The position numbers and the translations under genes were made by a program. This document shows, piece by piece, positions 5,050-10,835 of a DNA stretch of 13,535 nucleotides. Source of the stretch: Thermoflexales bacterium (GTDB taxonomy: Bacteria; Chloroflexota; Anaerolineae; B4-G1; SLSP01); assembly GCA_007130345.1 (NCBI GenBank), contig SLSP01000049.1:1-13535 (forward strand), written 5' to 3'. The first letter of the stretch is position 1. Each line of letters opens with the position of its first letter. Below the pieces are notes generated by a model. That model was not told the origin of the DNA. It saw nothing but the letters and a program-made list of their open reading frames with translations, and did not search any database.

Positions 5050-5077
5050 AAGACACCGCCCATACAGGCGGTGTCTT
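5050..5077. other. Perfect 11-bp stem-loop between tRNA-Trp and secE
   Basis: AAGACACCGCC (5050-5060) pairs perfectly with GGCGGTGTCTT (5067-5077) around a 6-nt loop. Downstream is AAAATG on the plus strand, so it lacks the T-tract of an intrinsic terminator. It may serve as a processing site separating tRNA from mRNA, as a protective 3' or 5' hairpin, or as a weak attenuator. Confidence 0.6.
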
Positions 5078-5106
5078 AAAATGTTAGCTAGTGGTGGAGG
5101 CTGTCT

Positions 5107-5430
5107 GTGAGCAATCCCGAGAAAAAGGCTACAACCAAGACCAAGACTAAGACTGAGAAGACCAACCCTATCGTGGCGTACTATCGCTCGACACGCGCGG
5201 AGATGCGCAAAGTCAGTTGGCCCACGCTCGAACAGGGTTGGGCTATGACCAAAATCGTGCTGGTCGCCACGATCAGTATGGCGATCTTCCTGGGCGCGCT
5301 GGATTTCTTTTTCGGTTGGCTGTTAAGCAATATCGTTACCGGCAACATCCTGTTCATCGTCTTTGGCGTTTTTGTAGTCATAGCGATTCTAGGTTCCGCG
5401 TATCTAATCGGTCAGGAAAAAGAGGCGTAA
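5107..5430 (+). CDS. secE: Preprotein translocase subunit SecE
   Basis: SecE clamps SecY in the protein-conducting channel of the cytoplasmic membrane. The GTG start at 5107 has GGAGG (5096-5100) 6 nt upstream. The 107 residues show a Lys/Thr-rich N-terminus (4-19), the conserved amphipathic segment AEMRKVSWPT (31-40) and the family's transmembrane helix (about 49-75). Unusually, a second strongly hydrophobic segment follows (about 80-101, starting ILFIVFGVFVVIAIL) before a short charged tail. One-helix bacterial SecE proteins of about 60-70 residues end after the first, and the extra helices of E. coli SecE are N-terminal rather than C-terminal. It lies after tRNA-Trp and 7 nt before nusG, so it is co-transcribed with nusG. 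Confidence 0.92.
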   Translation: MSNPEKKATTKTKTKTEKTNPIVAYYRSTRAEMRKVSWPTLEQGWAMTKIVLVATISMAIFLGALDFFFGWLLSNIVTGNILFIVFGVFVVIAILGSAYLIGQEKEA

Positions 5431-5437
5431 TCCTTTT

Positions 5438-6226
5438 ATGGATGAAGAACACATCCAGGAAGAAACTGGCGAAATCTTCGATATAGATGACGATTTGGAT
5501 CTACCGATCAAGGACATCCAAATCTCGCCGGAATCTATCCTTGAACGTTTTGGGCTGGAGACATCCGAATTCATCGCTGATGAAACGGATGAGGATCAAG
5601 CTGCTGAAGCCAGCGAAGAAGTTGATGCGCCCGATGCCAAAGAGGAGATGGGCGGCGTCCTGCCCGATCCCTTCGCGGAAGGCGACGGCTTCACCGAGGC
5701 GGATCCGCGCGCGTGGTACATTATCCACTGCTATTCCGGTTACGAACACAAAGTGAAGTACAACCTTGAGCAGCGCATCGAATCGATGGGGATGCAAGAG
5801 TTCATTTACCAGGTCGTCGTCCCCACAGTAGAAGAGATCGAAATTAAAGACGGCAAACGACGCAACGTCGAGCGCTGTCTGTATCCCGGTTATATCATGG
5901 TGCAGATGGTGCTTTCTGACGATTCCTGGTACGTAGTCCGCAACACACCCGGCGTTACTGGCTTTGTGGGTATGGGCAACAACCCCACCCCGCTGCGTAA
6001 TGAAGCGGTTCAAGGCATCCTGCGGCGCATGGAAGCGGCAGCCCCGCAAATTCGCGCGACGTTCAAGCTCGGACAAAAAGTGCGCATCATCGAAGGGCCT
6101 TTTGCCGATTTCATCGGTGTGGTTGACGATATTGATGAGGAACGCACAAAAGTGCGCGTGTTGGTATCTTTCTTCGGGCGCGAAACGCCCGTAGAATTAG
6201 ATTTTCTACAGGTAGAAAAAGCGTAA
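5438..6226 (+). CDS. nusG: Transcription termination/antitermination factor NusG with acidic N-terminal extension
   Basis: NusG binds the RNA polymerase clamp through its NGN domain and couples it to Rho or the ribosome through its KOW domain. The NGN domain starts at RAWYIIHCYSGYEHKVKYNL (91-110) and contains the YPGYIMVQM strand (149-157) and the RNTPGVTGFVG segment (168-178). The KOW domain is at 209-245 (LGQKVRIIEGPFADFIGVVDD, start of domain). Before NGN there are about 90 residues not found in ordinary NusG (about 175-180 residues), with 33 Asp/Glu and only 3 Lys/Arg. The ATG at 5438 is 7 nt after the secE stop, using AGAGG inside the secE end. An internal ATG at 5648 has a purine stretch abutting it with no spacing, so it is a poor alternative start. 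The extension is therefore probably translated. Confidence 0.95.
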   Translation: MDEEHIQEETGEIFDIDDDLDLPIKDIQISPESILERFGLETSEFIADETDEDQAAEASEEVDAPDAKEEMGGVLPDPFAEGDGFTEADPRAWYIIHCYSGYEHKVKYNLEQRIESMGMQEFIYQVVVPTVEEIEIKDGKRRNVERCLYPGYIMVQMVLSDDSWYVVRNTPGVTGFVGMGNNPTPLRNEAVQGILRRMEAAAPQIRATFKLGQKVRIIEGPFADFIGVVDDIDEERTKVRVLVSFFGRETPVELDFLQVEKA

Positions 6227-6270
6227 CTGCCTGGCAGTTGATGGAAACCCAATTGAGGGAGTGTTGAAGA

Positions 6271-6699
6271 ATGGCGAAGAAAAAAGTTAAAATTGTAGTG
6301 AAATTACAAATCCCCGCCGGCAAGGCGAATCCGGCTCCGCCGATTGGCCCCGCTCTGGCGCAACATGGCATCAATCTGATGGGATTCTGCAAAGCGTATA
6401 ACGCGAAAACCTCGCATCTGGTGGGCAATGTCATCCCGGCAGTCATCACTGTATATCACGACTCGTCTTTCACGTTTGAGTTAAAGACGCCGCCCACCCC
6501 CAACCTGCTGCGCAAAGCTGCTGGCGTGGAGAAGGGATCCTCAGAACCTAACCGGGACAAGGTCGGGCGCATCACGAAGCAACAATTGCGCGAGATCGCC
6601 GAAACCAAAATGAAGGATCTCAACGCCCACAACATTGATGCCGCCGAGCGTATGATCGCAGGCACCGCGCGCAGTATGGGGATTGTGATCGAAAGTTAG
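6271..6699 (+). CDS. rplK: 50S ribosomal protein L11
   Basis: L11 forms the base of the GTPase-associated centre of the 50S subunit with 23S rRNA helices 43-44, and binds L10. The protein is 142 residues, the standard length. It shows the N-terminal KIVVKLQIPAGKANPAPPIGP loop with the flexible Pro-rich hinge region (to about residue 30), GINLMGFCKAYNAKT, the TPPTPNLLRKAAG linker (around 76-88) and the C-terminal RNA-binding domain ending DLNAHNIDAAERMIAGTARSMG. The ATG has a GAGGGAG ribosome site about 10 nt upstream. It is the third gene after the tRNAs, 44 nt after nusG and 69 nt before rplA. Confidence 0.98.
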   Translation: MAKKKVKIVVKLQIPAGKANPAPPIGPALAQHGINLMGFCKAYNAKTSHLVGNVIPAVITVYHDSSFTFELKTPPTPNLLRKAAGVEKGSSEPNRDKVGRITKQQLREIAETKMKDLNAHNIDAAERMIAGTARSMGIVIES

Positions 6700-6768
6700 C
6701 CTTCTTAACTTAAGAGGCCCTTTTGCGTGGGAGGGGGCACCCCCGTCAAGACCACGAAGGAGAAAGTT

Positions 6769-7488
6769 ATGGCAAAACACGGCAAAAAATATATGGAGGC
6801 TGTGAGCAAAATAGACCCCACCCGGGTTTATTTACCTCATGAAGCCATTGATCTGGTAAAACAGGTCAGCTACTCAAACTTTGACGGCACCGTAGAACTG
6901 CATCTGCGCACAACGCTAGATCCGCGCCGCGCCGATCAACAAATCCGGGGCGTGGTGCGTCTGCCGCACGGCCTGGGCAAGCCTGTGCGTGTCCTGGTCT
7001 TTGGCGCTGGCGAGGCCGCGCGCCTGGCCGAGGAGGCCGGAGCGGATTTCATCATCAGCGACGACGAAGGCATCCAGAAAATTATGGATGGCTGGGTAGA
7101 CTTTGACGTGACCATCGCCGTGCCGGAGATGATGCGCAAAGTCGGGCGATTGGGACGTGTGCTAGGCCGCCGGGGTTTGATGCCTAATCCAAAAACCGGA
7201 ACGGTTGTGCAACCCGAAGACCTGAAGCGCGTCATTGACGCAGAAAAAGCCGGGCGCGTGGAGTACCGCCTGGATCGTTCGGGGAACATCCACTGCCCCA
7301 TCGGCAAGGTCAGTTTTCCTAGTGAGCAGTTGTTGGATAACATGACCGCCGTGATGGACACCATTCGCCGGGCACGCCCGCCAGCCGCCAAGGGTCTGTT
7401 CGTGCGGCGGGTGACACTGGCGCCCACAATTGGGCCGGGTGTCAAAGTTGATCCGGCAGTAGCGTTGGCGTTAGAAGCGCGGTTCTAA
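6769..7488 (+). CDS. rplA: 50S ribosomal protein L1
   Basis: L1 forms the L1 stalk of the 50S subunit, which moves with deacylated tRNA at the E site. The protein is 239 residues, beginning MAKHGKKYMEAV, with the conserved VELHLR strand, RLPHGLGK, the signature GRRGLMPNPKTGTV (roughly 137-150) and the C-terminal VRRVTLAPTIGPGVKVD. The start at 6769 has AAGGAGA (6757-6763) 5 nt upstream. A GTG 42 nt upstream in frame would add residues absent in the family and has no ribosome site. The 69-nt gap after rplK contains a G-run/C-run mini-hairpin (6733-6744). L1 autoregulates rplKA mRNA in other bacteria, but I cannot identify a clear L1 site here. Confidence 0.98.
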   Translation: MAKHGKKYMEAVSKIDPTRVYLPHEAIDLVKQVSYSNFDGTVELHLRTTLDPRRADQQIRGVVRLPHGLGKPVRVLVFGAGEAARLAEEAGADFIISDDEGIQKIMDGWVDFDVTIAVPEMMRKVGRLGRVLGRRGLMPNPKTGTVVQPEDLKRVIDAEKAGRVEYRLDRSGNIHCPIGKVSFPSEQLLDNMTAVMDTIRRARPPAAKGLFVRRVTLAPTIGPGVKVDPAVALALEARF

Positions 7489-7514
7489 ACTAACTGAGAT
7501 TACATTAACAATTC

Positions 7515-7650
7515 CATTGGGTTTTCTGTCTGCTGAAGACAGCAGGGGCATGTACGCTTAATATCCTGCCGAGGCAAGACCGGAATGAGTATAACGTTCT
7601 GATAGAGCGTTTCTGGTCCTTGCGTCGGTTGGCGCAAGGACTTTTTATTT
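7515..7650 (+). promoter_or_regulatory. Ribosomal protein L10 leader (rplJL autoregulatory RNA)
   Basis: The 214-nt gap between rplA and rplJ contains the conserved features of the bacterial L10 leader. These are a CTGCTG-AAGA-CAGCAG hairpin region, GACAGCAGG followed later by GCTTAATATCCTGCCGAGG, whose GCAGG and CCTGC halves pair to form the L10(L12)4 binding stem, and then an intrinsic terminator. The 5' arm of the terminator can also pair upstream: GCAAG (7574-7578) with CTTGC (7619-7623), and ACC (7579-7581) with GGT (7615-7617). This gives a plausible antiterminator. Expected behaviour by family knowledge is that excess L10-L12 complex favours termination and lowers rplJL expression. The exact 5' boundary is approximate. 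Confidence 0.85.
7617..7650 (+). terminator. Attenuator terminator of the L10 leader
   Basis: A perfect 8-bp stem (TCCTTGCG 7617-7624 with CGCAAGGA 7633-7640), an 8-nt loop, then CTTTTTATTT. It lies about 50 nt before the rplJ start codon, so it must be read through for rplJL expression. This is typical for a conditional terminator. Confidence 0.85.
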
Positions 7651-7702
7651 GCGCCGGCACGCTGTCAAAGTGTGCTATCCTATCAAAAGGAGGTGAGAAA
7701 GG

Positions 7703-8263
7703 TTGGCTATATCACGCGCTCGTAAAGAAGCATTACTTACCGAATACCGGCAACAACTAACCACCAGCAACGGTGTCGTGATGGCGAATTACCGCGCGCT
7801 CTCTGTGCCGCAGATGCAAGCTCTCCGGCATAAAGCACGCGAGCAGCAAGGCGAGGTCTTCGTGGTCAAAAATACGCTGATCGAGCTGGTGCTTACAGAG
7901 CAAGGGCTGGAATTCCCCAAAGATCTGTTCACCGGCCCCACGCTCGTGGCATTTTGTCACGAGGACGTGCCGCCGATGGCGAAGATGTTCCGAGAATTCT
8001 CCAAAGAATCCGAAGAGGGGAAATTCACCATCACAGGTGGTTTGATGGAAGGGCGTATCCTTTCCGTCGATGAAACCCTGTCCATTGCCGATTTGCCCAG
8101 CCGCGAGGTTCTATTGAGTCAGGTGCTACGCACGATCAATGCTCCGGCCACACAAATGGCGGGGGTTGTTGCTAGTGGTGTCCGCCAAGTGCTCAATGTG
8201 CTCCAGGCTTACGTGGATAAATTGGAAGAAGGTGGCGGAGTTGCCGCCGAAGCCGCGGCGTAG
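7703..8263 (+). CDS. rplJ: 50S ribosomal protein L10
   Basis: L10 anchors the L7/L12 dimers to the ribosome and, with them, represses its own mRNA. The protein is 186 residues, begins MAISRARKEALLTEYRQQL and shows the conserved VVMANYRALSVPQMQALRHKAR region, VVKNTLIELV, and the PREVLLSQVLRTINAPATQMAG-type segment leading to the C-terminal alpha helix that carries L7/L12 dimers. The start codon is TTG, compensated by a perfect anti-SD match AAGGAGGTGA (7687-7696) 6 nt upstream. It lies downstream of an L10-leader attenuator and 50 nt before rplL. Confidence 0.97.
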   Translation: MAISRARKEALLTEYRQQLTTSNGVVMANYRALSVPQMQALRHKAREQQGEVFVVKNTLIELVLTEQGLEFPKDLFTGPTLVAFCHEDVPPMAKMFREFSKESEEGKFTITGGLMEGRILSVDETLSIADLPSREVLLSQVLRTINAPATQMAGVVASGVRQVLNVLQAYVDKLEEGGGVAAEAAA

Positions 8264-8313
8264 CAGCCGCATCCTGGTCAAAAATTCAGATTATAAACGG
8301 AGGTTTATTTAAG

Positions 8314-8688
8314 ATGGCAGATTTGGAAAAGTTGGTAGAGGAAATCAGCGCGCTTTCCTTGATGGAGGCTGCGGAACTCGTCAAGAAGCTTGAGGATAAA
8401 CTCGGCGTCAGCGCGGCTGCTCCGGTAGCGATGATGGGCGCTATGCCTGCCGCCGCTGCGGAAGAAGAGGAAGAGAAGACGGAGTTTGACGTAGTGTTGA
8501 AGGACTTCGGCCCCAAGAAGATCGAGGTCATCAAGGCCGTGCGGCAACTCACCAGCCTGGGTCTCAAGGAAGCGAAGGACCTGGTAGAAGGCGCTCCCAC
8601 CAACGTGATGGAAGCGGTCAGCAAAGAGGTCGCCGAGGATGCCAAGAGCAAACTCGAAAGCGCCGGCGCGGTGATCGAACTGACGTAA
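8314..8688 (+). CDS. rplL: 50S ribosomal protein L7/L12
   Basis: This is the multi-copy stalk protein that recruits and stimulates translational GTPases. The protein is 124 residues: N-terminal dimerisation helices (LEKLVEEISALSLMEAAELVKKLEDKLG), an Ala/Pro/Met-rich flexible hinge (about residues 33-50) followed by an acidic run (EEEEEKTEFDVVL), and the C-terminal factor-binding domain with KKIEVIKAVRQLTSLGLKEAK and DLVEGAP. The ATG has an ACGGAGG ribosome site about 10 nt upstream. It is the last gene of the block. The usual next genes, rpoB and rpoC, do not follow; a 3' UTR and a strong terminator do. Confidence 0.98.
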   Translation: MADLEKLVEEISALSLMEAAELVKKLEDKLGVSAAAPVAMMGAMPAAAAEEEEEKTEFDVVLKDFGPKKIEVIKAVRQLTSLGLKEAKDLVEGAPTNVMEAVSKEVAEDAKSKLESAGAVIELT

Positions 8689-8738
8689 GGGTTTACCTGT
8701 CGCCTGGGGCATCAGCCTTACTTAACACGTCAGCTTTG

Positions 8739-8754
8739 TGAGCAAGCGTGCTCA
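8739..8754. other. Stem-loop in the rplL 3' UTR
   Basis: TGAGCA (8739-8744) pairs with TGCTCA (8749-8754) around an AGCG loop, and TCAG (8730-8733) can pair with CTGA (8760-8763) outside it. It lies inside a 118-nt stretch between the rplL stop and the terminator stem that holds no gene I can support. Confidence 0.4.
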
Positions 8755-8806
8755 TGAGACTGATCTGTTACCAACTCACCTGATGTCCTGGACATTATCG
8801 CCAAGT

Positions 8807-8839
8807 TCGGCTCCCCTGCCCCAGGGGGGCCGATTTTTT
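8807..8839 (+). terminator. Strong intrinsic terminator of the tRNA-secE-rplL block
   Basis: An 11-bp GC-rich stem (TCGGCTCCCCT 8807-8817 with AGGGGGGCCGA 8823-8833, one T-G wobble), a 5-nt loop and six T residues (8834-8839). It is immediately followed by the next promoter. Confidence 0.92.
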
Positions 8840-8840
8840 G

Positions 8841-8869
8841 TTGTTCTTTCTGTCACGCTGTGCTATACT
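8841..8869 (+). promoter_or_regulatory. Promoter of the Lgt-like/M50/GT4 operon, extended -10
   Basis: -35 TTGTTC (8841-8846), 17-bp spacer, -10 TATACT (8864-8869) preceded by TGC (extended -10). The predicted start near 8876 is only about 3 nt before the ATG at 8879, so the mRNA should be leaderless or nearly so. Confidence 0.7.
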
Positions 8870-8878
8870 TCCTTCTTA

Positions 8879-9655
8879 ATGCGCATTGGCCCATGGTGGA
8901 TACCGCTTTTCACTATCAGGATAGCTACAGCCGTGGCATTAGCCCTGGCCTGGATCGCGTGGCGCGCTCCGGCGCACCATCTGCCCCGACGCCGCGTGCT
9001 GTATGGCGTGTGGCTCATCGCGGGAGGCGCGCTGCTGGCCGGACGGCTAGGCTATGTGGCCCAGCACCCGGCCTACTTCGCGCAGCGCGGCGCGGATATG
9101 GGCGCGCTGCGTCGCGTCGGCGGGATGCACGGGAGCAGCGCGCTGGCCGGCGGCGCGTTGGTCGCCAGCCTGTGGGCCTGGCGGATGCGCTATCGCTGGC
9201 GCGACGTCATCGCGCTGTTCGCCCCGGCCGCGCTCTGCGTGGCGGCGGGCGGCTGGTGGAGTTGTTGGGATTGGGGCTGCGCCTGGGGACGCGCGGCGCA
9301 TAACGCGCCCCCTCTGCTGCGCTGGATGGTACGCGACGCGCCCAATCTCTACCACGAGAACGTCCCCCGATACGCCGTGCAGCTCTGGAGTGGGCTGTGG
9401 GCCGCCGCGCTGATGATCGTCAGCGCGCGCTTCGCAACCCGCGCGCCGCTGGCGCTGATCGGCTACGCGCTCGGCATCGCCGGACTGACGTTGTTGCGTG
9501 GCGATCCCGCGCCAACGCTAGGGCCTCTGCGATGGGATGTGTGGTTGAACTTAAGCGTAGCTGCCGGTCTGGGCGGCATAACGTGGTGGACTCGTCCAGG
9601 ACGGGCGCAGAGCATGACCGAGGAGAGAGGAACCGATGACTGCATTGACCTATGA
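8879..9655 (+). CDS. Degenerate Lgt-like (prolipoprotein diacylglyceryl transferase family) membrane protein
   Basis: The protein is 258 residues with several hydrophobic helices. It has the skeleton of Lgt, which transfers diacylglycerol to lipoprotein cysteines: GRLGYV (55-60), GGMHGSSALAGG (81-92, compare GGMSFHGGLLGG), WRDVIALFAP (107-116), a G-rich segment 124-138 ending GCAWGR (compare the GRIGNFxNG signature) and VPRYAVQLW (162-170, compare RHPxQLYE). In an ungapped comparison the signature Arg and Asn of GRIGN are Trp126 and Cys129, and the His of HGGLLG is Ser86, so ordinary Lgt activity is unlikely. The start at 8879 is chosen because the promoter and the upstream terminator exclude longer forms. 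There is no Shine-Dalgarno. It overlaps the M50 gene by 20 nt, so the two are co-translated. The family call is by pattern only. Confidence 0.65.
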   Translation: MRIGPWWIPLFTIRIATAVALALAWIAWRAPAHHLPRRRVLYGVWLIAGGALLAGRLGYVAQHPAYFAQRGADMGALRRVGGMHGSSALAGGALVASLWAWRMRYRWRDVIALFAPAALCVAAGGWWSCWDWGCAWGRAAHNAPPLLRWMVRDAPNLYHENVPRYAVQLWSGLWAAALMIVSARFATRAPLALIGYALGIAGLTLLRGDPAPTLGPLRWDVWLNLSVAAGLGGITWWTRPGRAQSMTEERGTDDCIDL

Positions 9656-10823
9656 GCCTTCAGCCGAATCTGCGATGATCTACCGCCTGCGGCAAGCGCT
9701 GCACGGCCTGATGACGGTGGAGGATGTGACCGTGTTGGAGAACGGGGCCTACCCCACCGTGCGATTTGGCGGCTTGCTGACATCCGGCGATCAAAATGAC
9801 CGCTTTGAGGAAATCGTGACGCGCTTTGCCACGCATGGCTACACGCCCATGCTCGAAGGCGACGCGGAAATCCACCGGCTCACCGCGATCCCCGGCGTGC
9901 CCGATGGTCGCACGGGCAAGGTGTGGGTGAACGCCGTGCTCTTCGTGCTCACGGCACTGGCGGTCTTGCTCACCGGCGCGCTCAACGAGATGGGGATGGA
10001 AGGCCGCTTTGATCTCTGGCGCGGCGTGCCCTTCGCGGCGACGCTGCTCGGCATCCTCATCTTTCACGAATTCAGCCACTACTTTGTGGGACGCCGACAC
10101 GGTTCGCCTGTCAGCCTCCCCTATTTCATCCCCCTGCCCGTCCTCAGCTTCCTGGGCACGATGGGCGCGGTCATCGTCCAACGCGGGCCAATGCGCAGCC
10201 GCAAAGCCCTCTTCGACATCGGGGCCGCTGGCCCTATCGGGGGCCTGATTATCGCCATACCGCTGCTCTTCATAGGGCTGGCCTATTCAGAGGTGGGTTC
10301 CCCGGATATGTTCATCGACGTACCGGAGGGCCAACCGCTGCTCCTGCTCCAGGAGGGCAACTCGTTGCTCTACTTAGGCGCGAAATACGCCATCCACGGG
10401 CGCGTTCTGCCCGATCCCCACACTGGCGAAGATGTCTGGCTCTCCGCGCCGAGCGTGGGCGGCCCCATGGCCTTCGCCGCGTGGGCCGGGCTGCTGGTGA
10501 CGATGCTCAACCTCTCGCCCATCGGCCAGCTTGATGGCGGGCACGTCGCCTACGCGATGTGGGGACGCCGCGCCTGGCTGGTCGCGCGGGCGTATCTGCT
10601 CCTGCTCTTTGGATGGGGCGGACTGCTGCTGTTCCTGGGAAACATGGCCGGCGTGACGTGGGTGGTCTGGGGGATGCTCGGATCGCTGCTCGGCCCCCGT
10701 CATCCCCCGCCCCTGAATGACCTGACGCCCCTGGATGGACGCCGGCGGCTGTTGGGCTGGATTCTGATCCTGATCTACGTGTTAATTTTCATCCCCATTC
10801 CTCTGATCGAAGTGACGCTGTAA
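9636..10823 (+). CDS. M50 family (site-2 protease-type) membrane zinc metalloprotease
   Basis: The protein is 395 residues. It carries the zinc-binding HEFSH (His144, Glu145, His148) within a membrane helix, and the third ligand motif NLSPIGQLDGGH (292-303, Asp300). Between them lies LSFLGTMGAVI (170-180), at the place of the GNLG-type substrate loop. A soluble N-terminal domain of about 95 residues precedes the first helix (97-115). Further hydrophobic segments are around 131-150, 158-180, 191-216, 278-298, 314-352 and 373-392. Such proteases cut transmembrane helices of anti-sigma factors or other membrane proteins. The ATG at 9636 has a GAGGAGAGAGG ribosome site and lies within the end of the Lgt-like gene. 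The substrate is unknown, and no sigma or anti-sigma pair is nearby. Confidence 0.9.
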   Translation: MTALTYEPSAESAMIYRLRQALHGLMTVEDVTVLENGAYPTVRFGGLLTSGDQNDRFEEIVTRFATHGYTPMLEGDAEIHRLTAIPGVPDGRTGKVWVNAVLFVLTALAVLLTGALNEMGMEGRFDLWRGVPFAATLLGILIFHEFSHYFVGRRHGSPVSLPYFIPLPVLSFLGTMGAVIVQRGPMRSRKALFDIGAAGPIGGLIIAIPLLFIGLAYSEVGSPDMFIDVPEGQPLLLLQEGNSLLYLGAKYAIHGRVLPDPHTGEDVWLSAPSVGGPMAFAAWAGLLVTMLNLSPIGQLDGGHVAYAMWGRRAWLVARAYLLLLFGWGGLLLFLGNMAGVTWVVWGMLGSLLGPRHPPPLNDLTPLDGRRRLLGWILILIYVLIFIPIPLIEVTL

Positions 10824-10835
10824 CCGGGAGGCTTT

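Noticed and set aside
6727..6768. 14-residue extension of L1 from GTG 6727
   Set aside because: There is no ribosome site, and the family N-terminus begins at the ATG at 6769 behind AAGGAGA.
7653..7681. Internal promoter for rplJL with extended -10 TGCTATCCT at 7673-7681
   Set aside because: There is no -35 element at any normal spacing, and the predicted start would fall inside the rplJ ribosome site.
8738..8878. 47-residue N-terminal extension of the Lgt-like protein from GTG 8738
   Set aside because: It would run through the terminator and promoter at 8807-8869, and the residues do not resemble a membrane protein N-terminus.
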